From the NCBI GenBank assembly GCA_016508695.1, contig VNKQ01000006.1:806001-870000 (forward strand): DNA of 64,000 bases, written 5' to 3'. How positions within the stretch are numbered: position 1 is the stretch's first letter; every line of letters starts with the position of its first letter. Positions 1 to 10,499 of the stretch are shown one piece after another. The position numbers and the translations under genes are program-made. The notes under the pieces are model-generated. The model was not told the DNA's origin. It did no database searches and saw only the letters and a program-made list of their open reading frames with translations. The DNA is from Hyphodiscus hymeniophilus. Taxonomy: Eukaryota; Ascomycota; Leotiomycetes; Helotiales; Hyphodiscaceae.

Positions 1-848
1 AATCCCCCATAAATGACAAAAGTTTCTTCTGGAAGCAAATCATTAGTTGTGCTCAGTCTAAGATGATGCTTGCTAGTTCTCAACTGCTTAGATAGTCAGC
101 CTACTGAGATATAACGCAATGTTGCCAAGTTGAAGACCTCGGGCGCTGATACTCAGTACCATGCTTACACGTAATATCTTCTAAGCCGCAAGGTAATTAG
201 TTTTTCTTTCGAAAGTATTTGTGCCTGACCACTGTCGCTGTTATTTTGATCACGGGATGTGATTCGAGATAACACCATCGGCAACTTGACACCAGATTGT
301 CGCCACGACTTGTATCATCATCTCTCCACGCTACTATCGTGCCCATTTTATCGGATTCCTCTTTGACGGCTCTTTCAATTCTAATGTCCTCAGCAAGTGG
401 CAGGCGTTGGTACCTGCCATTAATATATCCTGTTCAGCGGCTAGATCCGAGTAGCCAGTAATAAAAGGGGACAAGTTAAGTTGAGAGAGAATATCGCCAT
501 TGGTCAACTGAGCTAACAAGGTTCTTGAAAAAAAGTCGATAGTCCTTTCCTTACCATCGAATGAAGCAGAGAAGCCAAGCTCTGCTAACCTACAGGTGGT
601 CGATTCTTATCACGTTATCCAACTCCAACTCCAGCCCAGCTGGCATCGGATCCGAAGAACATCTTGTGCAGGAACAGGAGTAGAGAATTGGAAATGACAA
701 TCAATTAAATCTCTGTGCAGTGTTCTAAAAGGTTGTAAACTACCAAGACTCTGTTAGTCCGAACGTCGTCGATAGATCACCAAGCCATGACTGGAATAAA
801 CAGTTTACTCTGCCCATGGTGTTCGAATAATTTTCGTAATTTAGAAGC
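1..848. other. Intergenic stretch with one unassigned open frame
   Basis: No gene can be assigned here with confidence. The minus strand holds an uninterrupted frame of about 90 codons from roughly 604 to the stop at 334, described as a separate entry. The rest is moderately AT-rich, with stops in all frames. Confidence 0.5.
334..606 (-). other. Unidentified open frame, possible gene fragment
   Basis: About 90 codons are open on the minus strand, ending at a stop at 334. The composition looks protein-like, with a segment around AELGFSASFDGKE followed by a hydrophobic and polar mix. No start codon lies near the open end: the first ATG is internal at 519. A possible splice donor, gtaagg, lies near 555. 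I do not recognise the family. It could be the last exon of an unrecognised gene, a decayed fragment, or chance. Confidence 0.25.
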
Positions 849-2214
849 TCAGGAGGCACCCATACTAGCGTTGAGCATTTTCCATGCCTGTGCTACTTGC
901 AGGTCCTCCTTACCGCCCTTCACAGGTATCAAGAAGTTATCTCCCTCCTTGTCATCCATGTACATGACACAATCAGACTAAAAGAACAATAAGTCTATTT
1001 TCGCTCCTCGAAGATAACGAGAGCGTACCTTGCCCAAGCTCAGCTTCAAGGCTCCTTCCAATGGATCAGGGTCGTATGATTTCAATTTCGAATTTCCTTG
1101 GATCAAGGATGCAATGTTCGCTCTGACTATCTCGGCTTGCATCAGTCCAGCCCTTCCCATTTTGGGCCCGCCGGTTTCTGCTACATCGCCAAGGGCAAAA
1201 ATATGGTACCCCTTCGAGGATGGCTTGTCGTGGAATTGTACTTGCAGCGTCGGCTTGACAAGGATTCTTCCGTTCTTCATCGAAATCGCATCAGGTCCAA
1301 AACTACTTAGTACGGATGAATTCGGCGTTTGTCCCGTACAAGGTATCTAAAATGTAGTTAGTAACGTTATATTTAACAACAGAACAACGGTGAGGGCAAT
1401 GTACAACAAGATCAAAAGCTTGACTACCGCCGTCTTTAAAAGCCAGCGACATTGGTCCAGCAGCTCTCGAGAGCTGAGGCCGTTCGCCAAGCATAACGGC
1501 GACCCCTAAATGCTCCAACTTGTCAATGACATAGCTGTGTAGTCTTTTCCCAAAATTTGGAAGAAGCTGATCGCGAGAATGAACAAGTACCACCCGCTTG
1601 TCGCCGTAGAATGTCTTGATATCCCCAGCGAGCTGCACACCAACTGCCCCTCCTCCCACAATGGCAATACTGTTCGCACTTCTGATCTTGCCCTGCATAT
1701 CCCTCAATTCCGCACAACTATCCTCCTTCTCAGTTGATAAGACCTGGGCTGGCGCATTTTGTGTTGTCCCAGTGGCAATGACAAGGTACTCGAATCTAAT
1801 CCGACCCCCTGACTTCAACTCAACCTCCTCGTCCCCAATATCCGTGGCAAGACCCTGCACTATCTTAAAGATCCCCCTCGGAGCACCTCTAGCAAGTCCG
1901 GTATAGGGCACAAACGCTTTGTGTTCGTGGTCCTGCAGGACCGAGTATCGAGGAAAGTTGAATAGATAGTTGAAATGTGAGTTCTTCTCGATCAAGACAA
2001 CGCGGTAGCCGGTCGGCAACGTCTCAGTAAGTCGTTTTGCAAGAGGTATTCCAGCAAATGACCCACCAAGTATGACAACATTCTTGGGGTTCGAGACTTC
2101 TTTGTATGTCCAGCGGTGGGCCAGAGCTCCCACACGTTGACAGAGATATGTAATTCCGTATTTGAGAAACACGACGATGATCTTTCGAAACAATCTGAGT
2201 TTGTCATTAGCCAT
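849..2214 (-). CDS. AIF2/AMID-like FAD-dependent pyridine nucleotide-disulphide oxidoreductase
   Basis: The predicted protein has 418 residues in three exons (2214-1405, 1346-1029, 977-849), with introns of 58 and 51 bases. It has the two dinucleotide folds of the family: an FAD site VVILGGSFAG near residue 47 and an NAD(P)H site IAIVGGGAVG near 186. TGQTPNS follows near 274 and FALGDVA near 320. Splicing intron 1 restores DLVIPCTGQTPNS exactly as the family requires. The hydrophobic N-terminus (IIVVFLKYGITYL) suggests membrane attachment, as in AIFM2/FSP1-type NAD(P)H:quinone oxidoreductases. In fungi these are often labelled apoptosis-inducing factor 2, but role and location here are inferred from family only. 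It is encoded tail-to-head with the M20 gene upstream, with no sign of co-regulation. Confidence 0.85.
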
Positions 2215-2775
2215 GCTTCAAGATATTCACAGACTGGTAGGAGTCGATGTATTGTACACTCAAAGGGTGTGGAGGCTGGGGACATTGGTTCACTTAAATA
2301 AGACGACCGGAATCTCCGTGGGCGCATATCCGACCTACGTGCGAGAGTGCTGCGTATTGCAATTTGCATACAAGGAAGACCGGGGAATTGATTGGACTCC
2401 GGGAGCAGGCTGCATTATCAGATCAATCTGATAACTCTATTTGGTCGTGGTTATGACCGAGGCCGAGATGCGGGCACGGATTCGATGTTATGTCCGTACT
2501 TCACCCCTTTTGCTCCGAATTCGGCACTTCCTGCCCAGATACCATCGATAATTGCCAGGGGCTTTGGTCTTAAAGCGATCGAGATACTCGCGGTGTGCTT
2601 TACGAAAGATGGACCCGACGCGGAAAACTCGAGTATTCGAACATCCCTTTGAGCCACGTGACTATTACGAGGCATGCTTCATCTCATATCAAAAGTGACA
2701 CTGTGACTCCGTCGCAACGTCAGAGTCTTGGTAGCCATATAAATTCAATTACGCCAAGCCACCTGCTCGTAAAGT
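2215..2775. other. Intergenic region
   Basis: It separates the start of the flavoprotein gene from the end of the M20 gene and must hold the flavoprotein promoter. I see no convincing coding frame; short open frames on both strands lack family features. Confidence 0.5.
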
Positions 2776-4185
2776 TCACACTTTCTCTTCTTCTATATCC
2801 TTCTCAAAGTCCCGCTTCACGGCAGTAGCGAAATCATCGTCTGCCAACACTCGCCAAGCTGTAGCTGCCATCCCTTTACTCGTCATAATCGTCACTCGAT
2901 GCGACTCCTCTGTACCCGCAGCAGCAGTAAATTCTGGTGTGTGGTTCGAAGGGTTCCCCTGCGCGGGAATAGTGTACAAGCCATGGAAACCCGGGCAAAC
3001 GTGCGAGACATTGCCTAGATATCCTTAGCTTTTGTCTCTAAAAGGAGGAAAAGATTGTGCGTACCCATGTCTGTGGAGTACGATCCAGGAGCAGGCTCTC
3101 TCTCTATATCACAGATTACAGGGGAGCCAAGACCGTTCATGATATCAGCATATGCTGAGCAGAGAGATTTGTTCGGGATAAGGTTGGCGTATGTGTTCGT
3201 TCTGTCTCAATTCTTAGCATTTGATCTGCTGAATCTGCAAGGGAACAAACTCTTGAATCTCGAGTTTACACCCTGTCGCCATTGCAGCACCTTCAAAGCA
3301 TTTCTTCACTCGTTGTTGCAACTCTCGCGTATCCTTCAAATCTGCTGCTCTCACGTTGTAATCTAAGATACTTAGGGGAGTGATGATATTCGCTCTAGCA
3401 CCTCCTTCAATGATAACTCCCTGGATTCTTTGCTCGGGTTTGATTTGCTGACGAAGCATACTGACACCATTGTATGAAAGAACCGCAGCATCTAGGGCAT
3501 TGATCCCTTCGTGTGGTGCTGCCGCTGCATGAGCTGGCTTACCAGTGAACGTAGCTCGAAATTTCGTACTCGCAACACATGTCCCGTAGGAAATACCAGT
3601 CGCGCTTCCGATGGTTCCAAACGTGGTGCCAGCCACGGGATGCGTCATGAGCGACGCATCGACGCCATTATAAGCTCCAGCTTTAATGAGTTTCACCTTT
3701 CCTCCACCACCTTCTTCTGCCGGGGTTCCTAGTAGACGAACACGACCTGGGATTGGACGATCCTTAATCGCCGCAACAAGACCCAGAAACGCAGCAATAG
3801 ATCCGGTTGCGATGAGATTGTGCCCGCAAGCATGGCCAATGCCAGGGAGCGCATCGTACTCGACATTAAAGTTGACAAGTCGACCACCTTCGCCATACTC
3901 GGCAGAAAACGATGTTTCGAGACCATATGCATGGGGTGTGACATCGAAACCTTGGGCTCGAAGGAAAGCGGTGATGTTGTCATGTGCCTTGAATTCTTCA
4001 TATCCTAGCTCTGGATTTTGATGGATCTCGATGAAGTCAGAAGTCAAGAATTTCCTAAAGATAGTGCTACTGACCTTTAAATTGATCTCTCGTAGTTCTG
4101 CGTCGAGAGCTTCGATTGACTTATTGATCGTGTCTTGGACGTCCGAGAACGGCCTTTCATGGCCGCTCTTTAAAGCTTGGGTCAT
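2776..4185 (-). CDS. Peptidase M20 family amidohydrolase
   Basis: The predicted protein has 420 residues in four exons: 4185-4075, 4026-3251, 3201-3065, 3014-2776. It is a metal-dependent amidohydrolase or aminoacylase of the M20D type. Visible signatures are IHQNPELGYEE near residue 38, the metal-binding Asp in NVEYDALPG near 95, GHACGHN near 101-107, the catalytic and metal Glu pair in TPAEEGGGG near 141, and a late His in CPGFHG. The lid/dimerisation domain lies between about 190 and 300. Intron 1 (4074-4027) is 48 bases long and has no stop, so unspliced translation would insert 16 residues and break the conserved LK-IHQNPEL junction. The other introns are 49 and 50 bases. No signal peptide is visible, so it is probably cytosolic. 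The substrate is unknown; fungal relatives are annotated as amidohydrolase or PM20D2-like. Confidence 0.88.
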
Positions 4186-4695
4186 CTTGAGAGGTTTGCA
4201 AGTATCAACAAATGATGTAAGATATTGCTTACAAGAGTGGGATGTAGTCAGAGATCTACGTCGACTCCAACCAAAAACTTCAGTTTAGAAGAGGTTGCTT
4301 GTTTTCCAATGATGTTTGCGGAAAGTGTCAATTGAGGCGAGTCTTTGGCCGCGCGGGGCGAAGTGTGCAGAACTCTCCCGATTGGGAAGTGATCTTAGCC
4401 CCTCGATGATTGGTTGAAATTGCCGATGGCTCTCCCTCGCTACCCTCGCATACGCCTCCTGACTCCTTTCCTATCGCAGCTCCCCCAGGCGGTAGAGAGA
4501 ATTGGAGGAACCAGAAGATAGCAGTGGTGGGTAGTTGAGGACTGCCAGTGCAGATATTGCAGAGACCTTCAGGAATCTTGGCACCGAGCTGATCTACATT
4601 CTCTGTCGCCGACTACTTTGCCGAACAGAGGATTGAACAATGTTTGTTCTTTTAATTGTCTTTCTTCGGGTGACATCAACTAACATCTTCCCAGT
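4186..4695. other. Intergenic region before the permease relic
   Basis: I see no complete gene. It contains the start-side flank of the M20 gene and sequence that would have carried the N-terminal half of the adjacent permease relic, but no recognisable transporter motif remains. A branch-site-plus-acceptor signature (ctaac followed by cttcccag) ends at 4695, where the recognisable permease frame begins. Confidence 0.4.
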
Positions 4696-5329
4696 TCAGC
4701 TCGCTGATTATCAAAGGTTTCGACAAGGGCGAACTTCAGACATTCTTGCTAGGGATGCCACAAGGTGGTTGCCAAGTTGTCTTCACACTGGCCGCCACAT
4801 GTCTTACCACTAGACTTCGTAAGCCTCGCTGCATCATCATTGTCTGTGTCCTTTGTATCGCATTTCTCGGCTGGTGCTTGGTTGGATACCTGCCTGACGA
4901 GAATACCAACGGAAAACTTGTCGGCGTGAGCATCTTCGCCGCATACGCCGTAGGCTTTCCTTTCAGTTTGAGCATCATTGCCAGTGATGTGGCTGGATAC
5001 ACCAAGAAGACAATAGTCAGCGCCATATTGTTCTTGGCGTATTGTGCTGACAACATCTCGGGCCCCCAGGTATTCTTCGCCAGAGAAGCGCCGCATTATC
5101 AACCGGGTTGCAAAGTGTGTATCATATGCGTTGGCTTGGCGGTGTCACTATCTTGGTACTTCGCCAGCAGATGGATTGGGAGAACAGTCGCAGAGATCAT
5201 TTGCAGTGCATTGTCGTCGAGGTTGTGCCGAGAGAAAAGAGTAGCACTAGTGATGGAGTTGTTGTCTCGCCCTCTTTTGGGTTGGATGAGACAGACTGGG
5301 AACAGGAACGCTTCCGGTATATCTTGTAG
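4696..5329 (+). pseudogene. Relic of an anion:cation-symporter (Dal5/allantoate permease-type) MFS transporter, C-terminal half
   Basis: From 4696 the frame reads FSSLIIKGF then LLGMPQGG. It continues through transmembrane segments with AVGFPFSLSIIASDVAGYTKKT and QVFFAREAPHYQPG, the second-half signature of fungal ACS-family permeases. The N-terminal six helices are absent upstream. Around 5130-5160 the family signal moves to another frame, where LRQQMDWENSRRD and the terminal DETDWEQERFRYIL (stop at 5327-5329) match the usual family C-terminus. The original frame runs on to 5426 with non-homologous sequence. Loss of the first half plus this frame change means no functional transporter can be made. 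The parent substrate would have been a carboxylate, allantoate or vitamin-type anion, but it cannot be read from the remnant. Confidence 0.75.
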
Positions 5330-5429
5330 AAATGACTCGGTATTGGGAATTCATGGCGGTCTCGATATTCATACTTATTTGATGATTGTTTCTGGTCTTT
5401 TTTCTTTCGACGAGGAGATGAAATAAGAA

Positions 5430-6519
5430 CTGAAAGAGGCTGGAGGTTGGAGTGACCGGCATCAAACCTGGAAGCCTGTTACATCTGAGACATGCGCCAA
5501 ATTTAGCGATCAAACACAGGCGCACTCCACGTCGACTTCTTCTAGCAACTACATTCAGCCTCAGGTCAAACAATATGTGAATCACTCTTGACAAAAACAC
5601 GTAGCTTGGAAGTCAATTGATTGCTATCAAGTTGATCATACTCCAATCATTCAAAGCGCTTTCTATACGGTAGACTGCATCCGCTTCAATGCCCTGCAGA
5701 CTAGGGCTGTGTCAGCAAAGTGGAATATGGAGCAACTCATTTCGTTCAATTGCTTCCCGCTATCTTATCTCATGACTTCCTTGTCTTTCCTAAGCTTCAA
5801 GTGAACGCAGCGGACACTTCCGGGGATCGACTTATTTCCCTTGAAATACGGCTCTGCCGGAGTCCCGGAGTCATCATCAAGCTGCTTGTCCCAAACGCTG
5901 TGTTGAAATGGCACAATGATAGCAAGGACCAGTTCCTGATTTGCATTTCATTTCCTTGTCTCATTCGGCCTTGCCTCTGCGCATCTTATCCATAATACCT
6001 CTGTTATTGGAAGTCCTGTCCTTATCCCGTTGGTACCATACTTGATGGTCGTCTGATATCTTAGTCGTTCCCCACCTAAATTCGCTCAGGGGTAAGTAGA
6101 GAACCCCGCAACACACTCAGATACAGCGCACCTTAAGGATCTGTTCCATCACACTGGACCCTCTTGACCCTCCAATCAACGACACACACATGAACGAGCC
6201 GTATGAGGTGGCTTGAATCTTGGATTCCCCCACACCGTTTGTCCTCCTTCGCACTTTCCTATTCTGTCAGTCGAAATGCAGTCATGCAGCTATCCACTCT
6301 TCCCGCGACTTCGTGCGAGGACAAAGAGGCAAAGTTGCCTGCCGCCCTGTAGCTTTATCTCTGATAACGAGCTGCCCTGGGTTGTGATCTGGCGGTGACG
6401 GCAAGATGCAGGAAACAACAGATGAAGCTGCGAGGCTGCCCTTTTGAGATTTTCCGCTCTCTCTTTTGTCATTAACGCATTCCGGAACTCAATTGAGTCC
6501 TCCAGCCTCTTTCTACATC
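5430..6519. other. Intergenic region, about 1.1 kb
   Basis: I see no supported gene. Open frames up to 91 codons (for example 5720-5995 plus) have no domain features. The distal part should contain the promoter and 5' leader of the carboxypeptidase gene, with pyrimidine-rich patches around 6230-6300. Confidence 0.5.
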
Positions 6520-8438
6520 ATGGCTTCAAAAATGTTGCGCGTTATGCTCCTCGTTGGCTGTTTATTCACCGGAATTGTATCTGCCTCAAGATTCAGTGAC
6601 CTTGCGAAAAGAAAGGGATATGGGCCTCATGCAAAAAGGAGAGCCTCGAACAACGGAGGCGGTGGGAGTCATAGCAAATTCCGTTTCCTCTCGAAGGAGA
6701 CCCAGCGTCAGTGCAGAAGTATAGGAATTCTCACTGAAGTCCAATTGCTGAATCACAGCAGCCTACCAGGTCACCTCGTTGCCCGAGGTCCCATTCGACG
6801 TCGGAGAATTGTACGCCGGCAACATTCCCATCAATACAAGAGACCCCTCTCGACAATTATATTACGTTTTTCAGCCCACAGTGGGTGCTCCAGTTGACGA
6901 AATTACCATTTGGCTCAACGGAGGTCCCGGTAAGACTTGTAGTCCTGAACAACACTGCTGTTGCTGATACTCGACAGGATGTAGCTCCTTAGAAGGCTTC
7001 TTTCAGGAGAATGGACGTTTCATTTGGAATTGGGGCATGTACAACCCGGAGATTAATCAATACTCGTGGGTGAACTTGACGAATGTTCTGTGGTATGACA
7101 GCAATTCCCTTCAGATCTAGCTTCATGTCTTAATTCTCTCAGGGTCGAACATCCAGTCGGAACCGGATTTTCATTCGGAAAGGTAACAGCGACGACTGAA
7201 GAGGAAATCGCAGCAGACTTTTTGGGATTCTTTGAGAATTTCCAAAATATCTTCGGCATCAAGAAGTTCAAGATATACGTCACTGGCGAGAGTTACGCTG
7301 GGCGTTACGTTCCTTACATTTCTGCGGCTATGCTTGATAAGAAAAACACGGAGTATTTTGATCTCTCTGGTAAGCTACCATGAACGCCTGGATTGGCGGT
7401 TCTTCCGCTGATTTTTGAGAGTACAGGGGCTCTGATGTACGATCCATGTATTGGATCCTGGGTCTACACTCAAACGGAGGCGGTGGCTGTTCCATTCGTT
7501 GTCCAGAACAACAATGTAATCGGTCTAAATGCGTCCTACATCGCTCAACTCGAGGAGCTTGACAAAACCTGCGGATATTCGGAGTATCGGGAAGAGTACA
7601 TGAAGTTTCCTCCTTCAGGAGTCCAACCTCCAAAATACTTTGACACTGATGCAGATGCCGCCTGCGATCTTGCGGATGCGGCAACTAATGCTGCATTTGC
7701 GCCCAATCCGTGCTTTAACTCTGTTCGTATTGGCCGATCCCTTGATTTTCCATCATGCACGAAACCGTCCTCCTCCTCGCTCCTCTGCATTTACCAGGTC
7801 TTCTTACATATGCATATACATGAGAGTTACTTGTCATACTAACAATTGAATAGTATGAGATCAACACCCAATGCCCAATGCCTTCGGATCCTCTAGGTTT
7901 TCCGACTGATGTTGAATACGAGTACCCTGGCCTTACTCCTGTTTACTTCGACCGTACAGATGTCAAACACGCTATGCACGCGCCGCTCAACATAGCCTGG
8001 GCAGAATGCAGCGGTCCTGTGTTCGCCAAGTCAAGTGGTGGTCCTGAGGATGAAGGCGACTTCTCGCCGGACCCTATTCAAAACGTCTTACCGCAAGTAA
8101 TAGAAGCAACCAATCGCGTTCTCGTCGCCAATGGCGCTCTTGACTTCGTCATAATCACGAATGGGACGCTGCTGTCGATCCAGAACATGACCTGGAACGG
8201 AAAACTTGGCTTCCAATCGCAGCCTGCTAAGCCTATTGTAATTACTCTACCAGATCTGCAGTATCAAGCAATCTTCGACGGATCTGATGACCCTCAAGGA
8301 ACAATGGGAGTCCAGCATTATGAGAGGGGTCTGATGTGGGCAGAAACATACCTCAGTGGGCACATGCAACCTCAATTCCAACCAAGGAGCAGCTATCGCC
8401 ATTTGCAGTGGCTACTTGGTCATATCGAAACTTTGTAG
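6520..8438 (+). CDS. Secreted serine carboxypeptidase, peptidase family S10
   Basis: The predicted protein has 525 residues in six exons: 6520-6706, 6762-6929, 6978-7092, 7143-7369, 7427-7722, 7854-8438. It removes C-terminal residues from peptides in acidic compartments or outside the cell. The ATG at 6520 places a signal peptide (MLRVMLLVGCLFTGIVSA) at the N-terminus; an upstream in-frame ATG at 6466 would bury it. Family marks are WLNGGPGCSS across the second intron, the nucleophile Ser in TGESYAGRY near residue 206, the Asp in NGALDF, and the His in YLSGHMQP near the end. The fifth intron is drawn as 131 bases because it restores CFNSYEINTQCP, aligned with the family's CFxxYxxxxxCP segment. 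A donor at 7798 gives a 56-base intron and adds 25 residues in frame. The product is probably secreted or vacuolar. Confidence 0.88.
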
Positions 8439-8796
8439 GCGTCTTGGTCTTGTATCTCGAAGTTCTAATCCGTGTGGTTTTTTGATGCTGATTTGGTTGA
8501 ATGAGCGAAGAATCTAGGCCTGAAAATAGATAGTGAATTCACCTTACTTCTCCTTTGTAAGATTGAGCTTATGCCTTACATGATGGCTTCACTTGAGCAT
8601 TAAATATGGTCGAGACCCCGTGACGTTTGCCGCATAATTCTCTTTGTGACTTCAAGGCTCATCTCACCTCCATAGACACCAACCATCGATCTAAATACAC
8701 GAATAAATGCCCATTTCATTTGTAACCTTCCTGCCAGGGTGATATATACAAGGCCTAGTCTTATCGTCATTGTCATCACCTCCTTGATTGTAACTT
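8439..8796. other. Convergent intergenic region
   Basis: This gap lies between the 3' ends of the carboxypeptidase gene and the zinc-protein gene. It should hold both 3' untranslated regions. No coding signal is seen. Confidence 0.5.
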
Positions 8797-9658
8797 TTAC
8801 ATGAAGCCTAAAATTGGCTTCGACAGCTGTGTTTCTGCCTTTCGTTTTCTGCTGCCAGTTTCTGGGATAGCTACAACAGGCGACGGAAGCCGAACTTGAT
8901 TGATGACAGCTTTGTGTTTGGTCGATTTGCATCCTTCATGATCTCCCGTTTCGCTGCAGCAGGACCATAAGAACCCATCCTCATACCCTGGAGTGTCCAC
9001 GAAGGACTCGATATTACCATTGCAATCTTCGTCATGATCGGCCCAGAAATCACCCCCGTCCTATACCTCCTTCTCTCCTTTGTGCAGGTATTAGCGTCCT
9101 GTTGAGATTCATGCAAGGGATGCGACACGTACCTGGATGCCATGTACAATCACCCCTATAATTGGCCGAGACGTCAAAGTTGGCGATCCCACAATTCAAG
9201 CATTTTGCATACAGTGGCACCATCTCATCATCTCCTACAGCAATTGGGGTGAGCTTCCTCGGAACTCTGTCCTCGTCGTCATCCTCATCATTGTCATCCT
9301 CGTCCGCGGTACTCTCATCCTCGCTGTTTGCATCGTCTTCCGAGTCGGAATCTGCATGATATCGGACCACATTCCTACCCTGTACGAGGAGGCGATTCTC
9401 AAGGCTCTCCCTCAACGGCTCCATAGTCTCGCAATAGAGCTTTACCATTTTCCTAAGCCGATTGTGGTCCATCTTATCAATGGCATCCTTCAAGTGCTTT
9501 GATACAACCGGTTTCAGTTTTGCTATTATGCTGTTCTGGGAGGCGTTCTCTACAGCCTTTAGTGGCTGCCGTTGCGGTTGCGGCATAGACGGTCCAGGGG
9601 CTTTCTCAGGCTCAACATCTGAGCTACCTTCCGTAAGGTCAATAATTCGCGCAGTCAT
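8797..9658 (-). CDS. Cys/His zinc-binding domain protein of unknown function, reading frame interrupted by TAG
   Basis: Exons 9658-9133 and 9077-8797 flank a 55-base intron. The N-terminus holds IIDLTEGSSDVE, which resembles a SUMO-interacting motif. A helical region follows, then a strongly acidic tract of Asp, Glu and Ser around residues 105-130. The C-terminal half carries a metal-binding pattern: CLNCG, GDCTWHPG, then FWADHDEDC, YEDGFLWSCC, EGCKSTKH and a basic KRKAE tail. This Cys/His layout occurs in uncharacterised fungal proteins. After splicing, the frame reads HPGEKEV and then TAG (9063-9061) before continuing with DGGDFWADHDED. No alternative donor or acceptor removes the stop while keeping the conserved residues. 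It may be a fresh nonsense mutation, a sequence error or a read-through case. The ATG at 9658 is preferred to the one at 9694 because it starts the conserved-looking IIDLTE segment. Confidence 0.6.
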
Positions 9659-10499
9659 GGGTTTTGTCTGTTTAAACTGTCTCAATTGAAGCACAATGGG
9701 ATTTGGAAAGTTGCAAACGCGAGATGGAGATAGTGAGACGCGTAGTCAATAAACACACGCGCCAAACCCCTGTACAGTACTTTACTAAGTTGGTAAATAA
9801 GTGGGTTCAACCATGTCAAAACCTCTTTCTTCAACCTGGGAGGATGAGGACTCAGTATTACACATGAAATTGTCCGTAAACCTTGAGAAGTCTCTTATTG
9901 GTAGGGCCAGGAATGGAAATAACGGGTGTGCTTGCCATATACCCTATGCTCTGAGTTAGGAGGTTGATCTCGCTTCTGGCAGCAGTTGCAAACTTGCAAT
10001 AGGCATTTTGAAACTTTCTGAAGAATGCGTGCCAGCAGCACGTGGAGATACATCTCGACCAAGCAGGTCTGATGGTCGGTTCCCTATTGGAAGATAGAGA
10101 AATTCAAGTACTATCTTCGTGGCGGATTGCTTTTCCGTCAGCAGATTCTCAGATGTCTTTGTTAGAGAAAGAAGGGATGGAATGTATTAAGGCGTAGGTT
10201 TGGTTTTGATGCGAGTGCAATCGTTATGTTCTGCCCAATTCTTCGTCATACTCTGTTTGTTCCTCCGCATAACTCTAACTTAAAATATCATCCGCATGAA
10301 GCAAAAGAAGAAGCATTCATTCCGTGTTGCCCTCAATTAGAGAACCTAATCTCAAGACCTCGAGTTAAGGCACTTGAAGTCAAGTCGGCTCCTTCATACA
10401 TTTCAGTGTTACCCACGCGATCCATATCTTTAATGAAAGCAGCTTGGATTGTTGAATAACCATCAAACTCTTCCAGCGCTAGATCCTCCTCTTGATTGT
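9659..10499. other. Intergenic region, about 0.8 kb
   Basis: No gene is supported. It spans the promoter side of the zinc-protein gene and the 3' side of the DJ-1-like gene. Short open frames have no recognisable features. Confidence 0.5.
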
